This document shows positions 34,513 to 42,008 of a DNA stretch of 64,000 nt, in pieces (position 1 is the first letter of the stretch; every line of letters begins with the position of its first letter). The position numbers were made by a program, and so were the translations under genes. The stretch comes from Streptomyces apocyni. Its GTDB lineage: Bacteria > Actinomycetota > Actinomycetes > Streptomycetales > Streptomycetaceae. The notes under the pieces are model-generated. The model made no database searches. It was not told the DNA's origin and saw only the letters and a program-made list of their open reading frames with translations. The DNA is taken from the NCBI RefSeq assembly GCF_009739465.1, contig NZ_WHOM01000078.1, forward strand, positions 164,120-228,119, written 5' to 3'.

Positions 34513-34550
34513 CCGGCGCCGCCGGGACGGAGGGGTCCCGACGGCGCCGG
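34513..34550 (+). terminator. strong hairpin after the HxlR gene
   Basis: CCGGCGCCG at 34513-34521 pairs with CGGCGCCGG at 34542-34550, and inner CGGGAC/GTCCCG arms (34523-34528, 34535-34540) extend the stem. It lies 18 bases after the stop and has no U-tract, usual for streptomycete terminators. Confidence 0.7.
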
Positions 34551-34560
34551 AGTCAGTGGT

Positions 34561-34628
34561 GATGGGGCAGCTGAGGTGATGGGTCAGCTGAGGTGATGGG
34601 TCAGCTGAGGTGATGGGTCAGCCGAGGT
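34561..34628. repeat. 17-bp tandem repeat, four copies
   Basis: The unit GATGGGTCAGCTGAGGT is repeated without spacers at 34561, 34578, 34595 and 34612. The first copy has one and the last one mismatch. It lies between the HxlR terminator and the convergent lipase stop at 34638. AGCT in each copy is palindromic. It has no spacer sequences and is not a CRISPR array. Confidence 0.9.
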
Positions 34629-34637
34629 GAGGGGCCG

Positions 34638-35507
34638 TCACCACGACGAGTGGTAGTACAACGAGGAGGCGGTCCAGACGACGGGCGAGTTTCGCTTCTT
34701 CCAACTGCTCGCCTTGGAGGGCGAGTTGCGGTACTGCATCTTGTAGGTTCCCGTCCGGACCTTCTTGAGTGCCGCGTGGTCGTCCACCCCCTTGAGATTG
34801 TCGTAGCGCACCCAGTGCTTGAAGCCGCCCGCGGTCGCCGACGTCTCCGAGACGATGGCGTCGCTGTTGCTGCCGATCGCCGTCCAGTCGGTGCCCTGGG
34901 TGGACTGCGGGTTGTTCCTGAGCCACTTGATCAGGGAAGACTTCTTCCGCATGTCCTTGGTCTGCTGGTAGGAGTGGCCCCAGCCCCAGTTCGTGCCGGC
35001 GTGCGGCGTTCCCAGCGTCACCACGTCCTCGACGAACAGCTTCTTCGGGAACCCGGACTCCTTCTTGGCGACGCCGGTCAGTGCGGCCTGGATGATGAGC
35101 CCGCCCATGGAGTGCCCGACGAGGTCGACGGACTTCCCCTTGGAGGTGTAGTCCTTGTAGATCTTGTTGGCGAGGGCCTTCCCCAACGTCTTGAGGCCGG
35201 TGTCTCGACTGCCCTTGGAGATCCTGAAGTCGCAGTTCCAGTCATCCTTGTAGAAGGCGACCCCGCGGATCTTCCCCTTCCAGTTGGCCTTCTTGAGACC
35301 CGTGATGACGTCCTTGAAGTAGTCCTTGCAGTCGAACTTGGCCGCCCATACCGGGTCGTAGCCGTGGACCAGCAGCACGTCTTCGTTCTTGCTGTTGTTC
35401 CGGCTCGGCGTTGACGCCGCCTGTGCCGGCGCCACCGCGCCGAACAGGATGGCCCCCGCCGTGAGCGCTGACACCACCAGCGCTTTCCCCCGCTGTCCTC
35501 TTCCCAC
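34638..35507 (-). CDS. secreted lipase/esterase
   Basis: About 289 residues from GTG 35507, which follows GAGGAG directly upstream; a longer frame lacks a signal. The export signal (GKALVVSALTAGAILFG) ends at AQA-AS near residue 31. The hydrolase core has VLLVHGYDPVW for the oxyanion hole, Ser133 in LVGHSMGGL, LGTPHAGTNWGWG and a late GVDDHAALKK with the candidate His. This follows extracellular triacylglycerol lipases and esterases of Streptomyces. It is divergent from a secreted protein of aerolysin-like pattern. Confidence 0.88.
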   Translation of the reverse strand: MGRGQRGKALVVSALTAGAILFGAVAPAQAASTPSRNNSKNEDVLLVHGYDPVWAAKFDCKDYFKDVITGLKKANWKGKIRGVAFYKDDWNCDFRISKGSRDTGLKTLGKALANKIYKDYTSKGKSVDLVGHSMGGLIIQAALTGVAKKESGFPKKLFVEDVVTLGTPHAGTNWGWGHSYQQTKDMRKKSSLIKWLRNNPQSTQGTDWTAIGSNSDAIVSETSATAGGFKHWVRYDNLKGVDDHAALKKVRTGTYKMQYRNSPSKASSWKKRNSPVVWTASSLYYHSSW

Positions 35508-35728
35508 TTGCTCCTCTTCCCCGTGCGTCAAGTTGGTTACTGCTGACGCAGAGAGTCCCACCACGAAGCGCCAAAGGGTCCCTGGAACATTGCAGGGTAG
35601 GCGCCTGGGGCCCTGAGGAAGTCTGATCCGATCCTGTCGCCTCTCTGAGCGAATCCTGATCTTCGGGTGGTCCAATCGGACCCGATGACCAGCAAGTTCA
35701 CTCTTCAACTACTGGGGGTTCGGGTTCA

Positions 35729-36538
35729 GTGATATCCCGCTCTACGATCCAGCGTGCAGGGGTCGCCACGGTGCTGAGTTTCGCCGCGGTGATGGTGTCC
35801 GGCACATCGGCGAGTGCCGCGACCAACATCCGCGGCGCGGAGCCGTTCAACACCGACCGTCTGCTGATGACCCTGTGCAACGGGAACACCGGTACGCAGG
35901 ACAAGCTCATCAACATCGACACCGGCGAAGTCAGGAATCACAACAACTGGAACGACATCCGGGGCAAGTGGGAGCGCGTCAGGGGCCACTGCTCCTACCC
36001 CAAGGCGTCCAGCTGGACCTGGACCGGTCCCGAGAGGACCGTCAGTGACGAGGAGCTCGTCAACTGCGGCACGCGGTCCACGCTGAGACAAGACATCACG
36101 TCGAGCGGCAGCACGACCAGCACCACGTCCCACAGCGTCAGCGGCTCGGTCGGCGTCAACTGGACGGCCATCAAGGACGTGTTGTCGTTCCAGGCGGGGG
36201 CCGAGTACTCGCACTCCTGGTCGTACGCGAAGACGCGCGGCTGGGCCAAGACGAGCAGCCTCTCGGTTCCGCCTCGCGCGGTGGGGTGGATGGCTCAGCG
36301 CCCGAAGATGCGTACGGTGCGCAGCAACCCGGTCTTCCACGTCGAGTCCTACACCTGGAACACGCTCCCCTTCGCGAAGTGGACGACCGTCAACAGTTGG
36401 CGTGGCCGCGGCTACCGCGACATCAAGTCGCACGGCGCCTACTACGACGCCAAGGCCAACGTGACGGACAGCAGCGGCGCGCCGACCGGTCAGATCGTGG
36501 CCCGCGACCGCGCGGTGAACAGCAGCGACGACTGCTGA
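35729..36538 (+). CDS. secreted protein with an aerolysin/ETX-MTX2-like pattern
   Basis: A 269-residue exported protein from GTG 35729; the signal peptide (about 1-30) ends at ASA-AT. After a Trp- and Cys-containing head, residues 118-142 are Ser/Thr-rich and alternate polar/small (TSSGSTTSTTSHSVSGSVG). A hydrophobic-amphipathic stretch follows, AIKDVLSFQAGAEYSHSW, then GWAKTSSLSVPPRAVGWMA. The Ser/Thr beta-strands, central insertion loop and VPP motif are the layout of aerolysin-type beta-pore formers. Pore formation is inferred, not shown. Divergent from a secreted lipase, 221 bases apart. Confidence 0.6.
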   Translation: MISRSTIQRAGVATVLSFAAVMVSGTSASAATNIRGAEPFNTDRLLMTLCNGNTGTQDKLINIDTGEVRNHNNWNDIRGKWERVRGHCSYPKASSWTWTGPERTVSDEELVNCGTRSTLRQDITSSGSTTSTTSHSVSGSVGVNWTAIKDVLSFQAGAEYSHSWSYAKTRGWAKTSSLSVPPRAVGWMAQRPKMRTVRSNPVFHVESYTWNTLPFAKWTTVNSWRGRGYRDIKSHGAYYDAKANVTDSSGAPTGQIVARDRAVNSSDDC

Positions 36539-36557
36539 GGCCACCACCGCAGAGCCA

Positions 36558-36595
36558 GCCCACTCCCGCCCCGGCCCCCTCCGGCGGGAGTGGGC
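36558..36595. terminator. bidirectional hairpin terminator
   Basis: GCCCACTCCCGCC at 36558-36570 pairs with GGCGGGAGTGGGC at 36583-36595, a perfect 13-bp stem with a 12-base loop. It lies between the converging genes ending at 36538 and 36649. Confidence 0.8.
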
Positions 36596-36648
36596 TTCCG
36601 CGCGTCACCTGGGCCCTCAGCCGTTCCCGTATTCAGCCGCTCAGCCGT

Positions 36649-37434
36649 TCAGCCGTTCAGCCGCGCTGCCGGGTCCGTGGTCAGCCAGCCCTGCGCGCCC
36701 CAGAAGGCCACGGCCCGGCAGATCGTGCCGAGGGCCCGCTGCGCGGCGTCCGTGCCACGGTCGGGCCAGTGGCCGTCGCACCACTCGGCTAGGCGGTCGG
36801 CGGCGCCGGGCTCGTCCAGTACGCCGAGGCGGTTGTGCGAGCCGAGATGGGTGCCGAGCAGCAGCATCGCGGTGGAGTCGGCCTGCCCGGAGGCCTCGCC
36901 GAGGAACGCGGCGATGGCCTGACGGACGGTCGGCACGGTGGTCGGCGTCGGTGTCGCCTTCTGGGTCGCCTTCGGTGTGGGCTGGGGACGGGTGCGGCGG
37001 GGGCGCGGAGGCGCGGGCTTGGCCTCCTGCACAGGTGCGGGCGTGGGCGCGGGCGCGGGCGTGGGCACCGGAGTCGCGGCGGCGGGCGACGTACGGACGG
37101 GGCCCTCCCCGTCGCCGTACAGGCATACGGAGACGTAGTCGCCCGGCACGGGGACGTTCTCGTCGATCGACGTTGTGACGGCGTCGGCGTCGCAGACGCG
37201 GCACAGCGGGGTCTGGCGCCAGCCGATGATGGAGAGTTGTGTACCGCGTGAATGGCGGGTCATCGCCTGTGGGCGCTCCACGATGTCGTCGCCGCCGCAG
37301 CCCGCGCAGCGCGTTGCGCCGCGCATCCACTGGGCGCCGCAGCTCAGGCAGCTGACCCGGATGTCACCGCCTTGCGGCTCCCCGCGCAGTTCGTCCCGCT
37401 CCCCACACGACGGGCACCGCGTCACGTTCGCCAT
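36649..37434 (-). CDS. zinc-ribbon protein with Pro-rich linker
   Basis: A 261-residue protein. The N-terminus has several CxxC knuckles: VTRCPSCGERDE, VSCLSCGAQWMRGATRCAGC and LCRVCDADAV, enough for at least two zinc sites. A Pro/Ala/Thr-rich linker (about 115-175) leads to a helical C-terminal domain (PTVRQAIAAFLGEA, ADRLAEWCDGHWPDRG, TICRAVAFWGAQGWLT). The layout suggests a nucleic-acid or protein-binding adaptor. No known family name can be given with confidence. Confidence 0.75.
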   Translation of the reverse strand: MANVTRCPSCGERDELRGEPQGGDIRVSCLSCGAQWMRGATRCAGCGGDDIVERPQAMTRHSRGTQLSIIGWRQTPLCRVCDADAVTTSIDENVPVPGDYVSVCLYGDGEGPVRTSPAAATPVPTPAPAPTPAPVQEAKPAPPRPRRTRPQPTPKATQKATPTPTTVPTVRQAIAAFLGEASGQADSTAMLLLGTHLGSHNRLGVLDEPGAADRLAEWCDGHWPDRGTDAAQRALGTICRAVAFWGAQGWLTTDPAARLNG

Positions 37435-37545
37435 CGACGCTCACTCCTCACCGGCGAAACCTTCCCTGGCGTCAGGGTAGGTCGCACGCGGGGCGGCGCG
37501 CCGTCGAACAGCGCGCCGCCCCTGCGGAGATCTGGCCCTTACGGC

Positions 37546-37872
37546 TCAGAAAGTTCCCTGTGACACAGACCCCCAGCTGAATGAGGGGACATCGACGGGC
37601 GAGTTATCCCCGGACGTGTTGTTGGTCGAAATGTGGGTGATGTACACGGGCTTGAGCTCGAACATCATCTCCGCGCCTCTGGCGTCTTCGACCACGATGT
37701 TGTTGATCTGCTGGTTAATGACCACCACCGGCGCATCGTCCGAGCCAGCCGCCGAAGCAGGTGAGGCGGCACCCAGCAGCACCGCGCCTCCCACCGCCGC
37801 CACACCCGCCAGACCTCGGAGCCGCCGACGCCACGCGGGCGAACCCTGCCGCGCACCTGGGACTGCGTACAT
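37546..37872 (-). CDS. small secreted protein
   Basis: A 108-residue protein with GGAGG four bases before ATG 37872. An arginine-containing N-terminus (WRRRLRGLAGVAAVGG) and a hydrophobic stretch ending ASPASA-AG is a secretion signal. The mature part, about 67 residues, reads VVVINQQINNIVVEDARG and VYITHISTNNTSGDN, with strand-forming Val/Asn content. No Cys and no known family. It may be a cell-surface or extracellular structural protein; a YVTN-propeller gene lies upstream on the same strand. Confidence 0.75.
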   Translation of the reverse strand: MYAVPGARQGSPAWRRRLRGLAGVAAVGGAVLLGAASPASAAGSDDAPVVVINQQINNIVVEDARGAEMMFELKPVYITHISTNNTSGDNSPVDVPSFSWGSVSQGTF

Positions 37873-38010
37873 CGCACCTCCTGTTCGGCCCGCCGCGCCC
37901 TGTAGCGGCGGGCTGCCTCGGCACGATCCTGGGCGACCCGCGCGCCGGGCCCTGGCGGGCGCGCCGGGCGCCCCACGCGCCACCACCCGACCGGATCAGT
38001 AGTTCATCGC

Positions 38011-38046
38011 ACCGGATGCATCGGATGCACCGGATGCACCGGATGC
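38011..38046. repeat. 9-bp tandem repeat, four copies
   Basis: ACCGGATGC (one copy ATCGGATGC) is repeated four times at 38011-38046. A second low-complexity tract, repeats of TTCCTG, fills about 38107-38153. Both lie in the 294-base gap between the small secreted gene (37872) and the YVTN gene (38167). No gene is seen in the gap. Confidence 0.8.
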
Positions 38047-38166
38047 GCGGCTCGGCCGCCCGGTCCCGGTACGCACGGCGGCGGCGCACCTGCCGGGTGC
38101 GCCGCCGTTCCTGTTCCTGTTCCTGTTCCCGTTCCTGTTTCCTGTTTCCTGTCTTCAGGCGTTACG

Positions 38167-39207
38167 TCACAGCCTGGCCACCGCGATGGAGACCGGCCCG
38201 TCACCGGCGGGGATGGTGGCGATCACGTTGTGGGTCTGGGGGTTGACCACCGACACATCGTCCGAGGTCGCGTTGCCCACGTAGACGCGATCGCGGAACG
38301 GGTCCACCCCCACCGCGCGAGGCCCGTCCCCCACCGGGACCTGGGACACAGTGCCGGTCGCATCGTTGATGATCGAAATGTCATCCGAGTTCTGGTTCGC
38401 CGAAAAGACCTGCCGCCCCTTCGGGCCCACAGCCACATCCCGTGGGAACTCGCCCACGGGGACCGTGGCGACCACGGTGTTGGATTTCGTGTCGAGCACG
38501 GAGACGCTGTCGGGACCACTGCTGGTCACATACGCACGGGCCCGGGTCGGGGACTCCGCCACCCCGAAGGCGCCGGGCGGCACGGCGACGGTGGTGACGA
38601 CCGTGTGCGTGTTGAGGTTGATCACCGATACGGCGGCCGAGCCGAGGTTCACCACCGTGGCCCGAGCACGGGAGGGATCGACATCGACCCTGATCGGACC
38701 GTTGCCGACCGGGATGGTGTCGATCACCGAGTTGTCTTCGAAGTCGATCACCGACACCGTGTTGTCGTCGAAGTTGGTCACGTAACCGCGGTCGCGGGTC
38801 GGGTCCACCGCCACCCCTCGGGGCACATTGCCCACGTCAATGGTGTCGATCACGGTGTTGGTGGTGGTGTCGATCACCGACACATCGTCGTCATCGGCGT
38901 TGGCGACCAGCGCACGGTTGCGTACCGAGTTCACCGCTACGCCGCTGGGTTGGGCACCTACCGCGATGGTGTCCACCACGGAGTTGTTGGCGGCGTTGAT
39001 GACCGTCACCGTGCCCGATTCGAGATTGGCCACGTAGACCCGGGTGGGCGGCGGGGGATGCGCCTTGCCCGCTGCCGCTTCCTCCGCCGGTTCCTCCGCC
39101 GCTGCCGCCGCCGCTGCCTGCGGGACGGCGCCGAGCAGCAGGGCGGCGCACGCCACCAGCGCGCCGATGAGGGATCTGGCCCGCCGCGTCCATGGGGCAG
39201 AGTGCAT
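38167..39207 (-). CDS. exported YVTN-type beta-propeller protein
   Basis: A 346-residue protein with GGAGCTGCG before ATG 39207. A signal sequence (LIGALVACAALLLGAVPQA) is followed by an Ala/Glu-rich linker and seven repeats of about 42 residues. Each repeat resembles VYVANLESGTVTVINAANN, and the last five residues IAVARL close the propeller. The YVTN/SMP-30-like propeller family binds ligands or proteins at the cell surface. No enzyme active site is apparent. The full length is a propeller with no additional domain. Confidence 0.9.
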   Translation of the reverse strand: MHSAPWTRRARSLIGALVACAALLLGAVPQAAAAAAAEEPAEEAAAGKAHPPPPTRVYVANLESGTVTVINAANNSVVDTIAVGAQPSGVAVNSVRNRALVANADDDDVSVIDTTTNTVIDTIDVGNVPRGVAVDPTRDRGYVTNFDDNTVSVIDFEDNSVIDTIPVGNGPIRVDVDPSRARATVVNLGSAAVSVINLNTHTVVTTVAVPPGAFGVAESPTRARAYVTSSGPDSVSVLDTKSNTVVATVPVGEFPRDVAVGPKGRQVFSANQNSDDISIINDATGTVSQVPVGDGPRAVGVDPFRDRVYVGNATSDDVSVVNPQTHNVIATIPAGDGPVSIAVARL

Positions 39208-39382
39208 CGCAGCTCCTGACCGCCCGCCACGGCCGCGCTCGGCGGGCTCACGCCGTACCGGCCGCGCGCCGGGCTCACCCGGTACGGCCGACCTGTCGAC
39301 ACGATCATCAGGCTCGGGGCTCCGCGCTCCCCGCAGCTCCGCCGCCCCCCAGCGGGGGGTTCACCCGTCAGTGGGAGCCCTT

Positions 39383-40534
39383 TCAGGCCATCTGGTGCTT
39401 GTGGAAGTCGTCCATCAGCCAGGTGAGGTAGTCCTGCGCGCCACGGGAGCCGACGGTGAGCGCTGCGGCCTGACCGGCCCACAGGCTGCTGAGATCCGCC
39501 TGCTCTCGCGCGTTGGCTTCGCGGCGGATGGGCTGCATCAGGGCGCTCTGCACGGGGTACGGGGGCACGGTTTCCTCGTACGGGTTCAGGTCACGGACGA
39601 ACCGGTTGGCGATGCCGCGAGCGGTGCGGCCCGAGAAGAGGCGGGTGAGGACGGTGGTGCGTGCCTCGGGGGAGCTCAGCGCCCGTTTGTGGGCCGCGCT
39701 CGCCCCCGATTCGCGGGTGGCGAGGAAGGCGGAGCCGATCTGGACGGCGTCCGCGCCCAGGGTCAGGGCGGCGGCCATCCCCCGGCCGTCGGCGATCCCG
39801 CCCGCGGCGATGACGGGGATGCTCACGGCGTCGGCGACCTGGGGGACCAGGGAGAAGGTTCCGACGAGCGACTCCCGTACGGGCCGCAGGAAGGCGCCCC
39901 GGTGGCCACCCGCATCGGCGCCGGAGGCCACGACGGCGTCGATGCCCGCGGTCTCCAGTGCGACGGCCTCGTCCACGGTGGTCGCCGTGCCGATCACCGG
40001 AATGCCTCGGCGGCGGGCCTGGTCCATCACCCTCTTCGGCGGGAGTCCCATGACGACGCTGATGACCGGGGGTGCGGCTGCCAGCAGCGCGTCCACCTGG
40101 GCGTCGAAGTCCGGCCCCGGCGTGACGTCGTCGGCTTGCGGCGCGGGCAGCCCGAGTTCGTCGTAGTAGGGGCGAAGTCGCTGGATGTGCGGGGCCAGTT
40201 CGGCGGCGCCCGGCCACGGTCGGGCCTCGTCCTCCAGGGGGACCCAGAGGTTCACGGCGAACGGGTGGCTGGTGCGGGCCTTCAGCTCGCCGACGAGATC
40301 CGTGATCTCTTCCGGGGTCAGGATGTGTGCCCCGTACGAGCCCAGTCCGCCTCCGTCGGACACGGCGGCCGTCAGCGCGACGGAGGACAGACCCCCGCCG
40401 AACGGCCCCTGCACGACGGGGCGGGAGATACCCAGCAGATCGCCCAGGCGCCCCGCGCTCATGCCGCTCATGTCGTTGATGGCGTTCATGCCGCTCATGC
40501 CGCTCATGCCGTTCACGCCGTCGCCGCCGCTCAC
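39383..40534 (-). CDS. nitronate monooxygenase-family flavoprotein
   Basis: A 383-residue protein. The core has PVVQGPFGGGLSSVALTAAV, then VVASGADAGGHRGAF (the FMN loop with the catalytic His), and PVIAAGGIADGRGMAAAL with GADAVQIGSAFLAT. These mark the 2-nitropropane dioxygenase/nitronate monooxygenase TIM barrel. The start GTG 40534 overlaps the flavodoxin stop as GTGA. The N-terminus is an odd GlyMetSer repeat encoded by a 9-bp repeat. MSAGRLGDLL, 25 residues in, may be the true start. It probably oxidises nitronates or related compounds. Confidence 0.85.
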   Translation of the reverse strand: MSGGDGVNGMSGMSGMNAINDMSGMSAGRLGDLLGISRPVVQGPFGGGLSSVALTAAVSDGGGLGSYGAHILTPEEITDLVGELKARTSHPFAVNLWVPLEDEARPWPGAAELAPHIQRLRPYYDELGLPAPQADDVTPGPDFDAQVDALLAAAPPVISVVMGLPPKRVMDQARRRGIPVIGTATTVDEAVALETAGIDAVVASGADAGGHRGAFLRPVRESLVGTFSLVPQVADAVSIPVIAAGGIADGRGMAAALTLGADAVQIGSAFLATRESGASAAHKRALSSPEARTTVLTRLFSGRTARGIANRFVRDLNPYEETVPPYPVQSALMQPIRREANAREQADLSSLWAGQAAALTVGSRGAQDYLTWLMDDFHKHQMA

Positions 40535-41172
40535 GCCGTCACCGCCAGGTCCGCCGCGACCTCGCGCCCGTACACGAACTGCAGCGCGGTCCGCGCGACA
40601 TGCTCGCCCAGATGCCGCGCGGTACGCAGGTCGGCGTCCGTGGGCGCCTGCTCCGGTCCGAGATCGGAAGGCGACTGCGCCATGGCCCCCACGAACGAGC
40701 CCAGCCGGTTCAGGTCCTCAGAGCTGCCGCCGGAGCGGTAGATCCAGCCGGGCAGCAGGCCGAGCGGCACCCAGTTCATGCCGTGCTGGGCCGCCAGGAC
40801 GGTCATCGAAAGCAGTGCGTTGTCCTTGTTGCCGTTCACTCCGGCCGAGTTGGTGAACCCGGCCGCGAGCTTGCCCTGCCAGCCGCGCGCGGCCCAGACC
40901 GGGGCACTGGCCTCCGCGAAGCGCTGGAACACCGCCGAGGTGGCGCCCATGTAGGTGGGGGAACCGAAGACGATCGCATCCGCATCGGCCAGGGCCGTCC
41001 ACAGGCCGTCGTCCAGCGTGGAGACATCCCGCAGATCAGCCTGGACACCGGGCACCGAGACGGCACCCTCCACCACGGCCGCTGCCTGGCGGGCCGTATG
41101 CCCGTAGCCACTGTGGTAGGCGATGACGACGGAGATCGAGGGGGTGAGCGAGGGGGAGCGCGGTACGGACAC
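40531..41172 (-). CDS. flavodoxin-fold NAD(P)H reductase
   Basis: About 213 residues from GTG 41172, which has GGAGG six bases upstream. SVVIAYHSGYGHTARQAAAV is the FMN-phosphate-binding loop, and VFGSPTYMGATSAVFQRF and GFTNSAGVNGNKDNALLSM are the flavin-contacting loops of the WrbA/flavodoxin family. It would supply a two-electron quinone or flavin reduction. It is the first gene of a unit with the nitronate monooxygenase and is divergent from a TetR regulator. Confidence 0.88.
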   Translation of the reverse strand: MSVPRSPSLTPSISVVIAYHSGYGHTARQAAAVVEGAVSVPGVQADLRDVSTLDDGLWTALADADAIVFGSPTYMGATSAVFQRFAEASAPVWAARGWQGKLAAGFTNSAGVNGNKDNALLSMTVLAAQHGMNWVPLGLLPGWIYRSGGSSEDLNRLGSFVGAMAQSPSDLGPEQAPTDADLRTARHLGEHVARTALQFVYGREVAADLAVTA

Positions 41173-41216
41173 GGGAGGCCTCCAGAAAGGGGTGTACACC
41201 GGAACGAGGGTCACAC

Positions 41217-41281
41217 TAGACGACCGGTCAACTAACGCGCTACCCACGTACCCCGCACGTCACTCCCGGATTAGTTGACCG
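41217..41281. promoter_or_regulatory. TetR operator pair in the divergent promoter region
   Basis: CGGTCAACTAA at 41225-41235 and TTAGTTGACCG at 41271-41281 are perfect 11-bp inverted halves. Around the first lies an imperfect 18-bp palindrome, 41217-41234 (TAGACGACCGGTCAACTA, two mismatched pairs). The second overlaps TATACT at 41286-41291, close to the TetR start. This is a layout for repression in both directions. Confidence 0.6.
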
Positions 41282-41298
41282 ACCGTATACTCATGCCC

Positions 41299-41901
41299 AT
41301 GGGACGGACCAGCACCGCACGCGAGCGGCTCCTGCACGCCACCGGCACCCTGATGCAGCACCGGGGGTACAGCAGTCTGGGAGTGGCGGAGATCTGCGCC
41401 GCGGCGGAGGTCAAGAAGGGCAGCTTCTACCACTTCTTCGCCTCGAAGCAGGACCTCACGCTCCAGGCGATCAACGCCTACTGGGCAGAGCAGCATCGCT
41501 CCTGGACCGCCGAACTGGACGGCCCAGGACCCGCCCTGGCCCGGCTGCGCCGACTGCTGGAGGGCATGGCGCTGATCCAGCGACGCGGGAAGGAGACCTG
41601 CGGCACGGTCGACGGCTGCCTGCTCGGGAACCTCACCCTCGAACTCAGCACCCAGGAACCGGAGGTCCGCGCCAGGCTGGAGGAGATCTTCGATGAGCAG
41701 ATCGCGCTGGTCGCCAGGGTGCTCGACGAGGCCGCGGCCGACGGCGCCATCCCCCGTGCGCACGCCGAACCGTCGGTCGCGCGCACGGTGATCGCTCAGC
41801 TGGAGGGGCTAGTCCTGTTCGCCAAGCTCAAGAACGACCCCGCGGTCCTCGACACGCTCTGGCCCCACACGCTGCTCCTCCTCGGCGCCGAACGGCCATA
41901 G
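41299..41901 (+). CDS. TetR/AcrR-family regulator
   Basis: A 200-residue regulator from ATG 41299 (MGRTSTARERLLHATGTLMQ); an earlier ATG lies two codons upstream. The N-terminal helix-turn-helix is LGVAEICAAAEVKKGSFYHF followed by FASKQDLTLQAI. The C-terminal ligand domain has CGTVDGCLLGNLTLELS with two Cys. With TATACT ending eight bases before the ATG, leaderless translation is possible. It is divergent from the flavodoxin/nitronate monooxygenase unit and likely represses it. Confidence 0.92.
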   Translation: MGRTSTARERLLHATGTLMQHRGYSSLGVAEICAAAEVKKGSFYHFFASKQDLTLQAINAYWAEQHRSWTAELDGPGPALARLRRLLEGMALIQRRGKETCGTVDGCLLGNLTLELSTQEPEVRARLEEIFDEQIALVARVLDEAAADGAIPRAHAEPSVARTVIAQLEGLVLFAKLKNDPAVLDTLWPHTLLLLGAERP

Positions 41902-41933
41902 GCCAGTCGCAGGCCAGTCGTAGGCCAGCCGGA

Positions 41934-42005
41934 GGCCATGGGCCGGTCGCAGGCCATAGGCCGGTCGCAGGCCATAGGCCGGTCGCAGGCCATAGGCCGG
42001 TCGCG
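41934..42005. repeat. 18-bp tandem repeat, four copies
   Basis: GGCCATAGGCCGGTCGCA repeats at 41934, 41952, 41970 and 41988, with decayed copies before it from about 41894. It fills the gap between the stops of the TetR gene and the convergent SulP gene. Each copy contains GGCC palindromes. Possibly acts as a terminator region. No spacers, so not CRISPR. Confidence 0.9.
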
Positions 42006-42008
42006 TGC

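Noticed and set aside
34561..34628. CRISPR-like repeat array
   Set aside because: The 17-bp units abut with no unique spacers and there are no cas genes.
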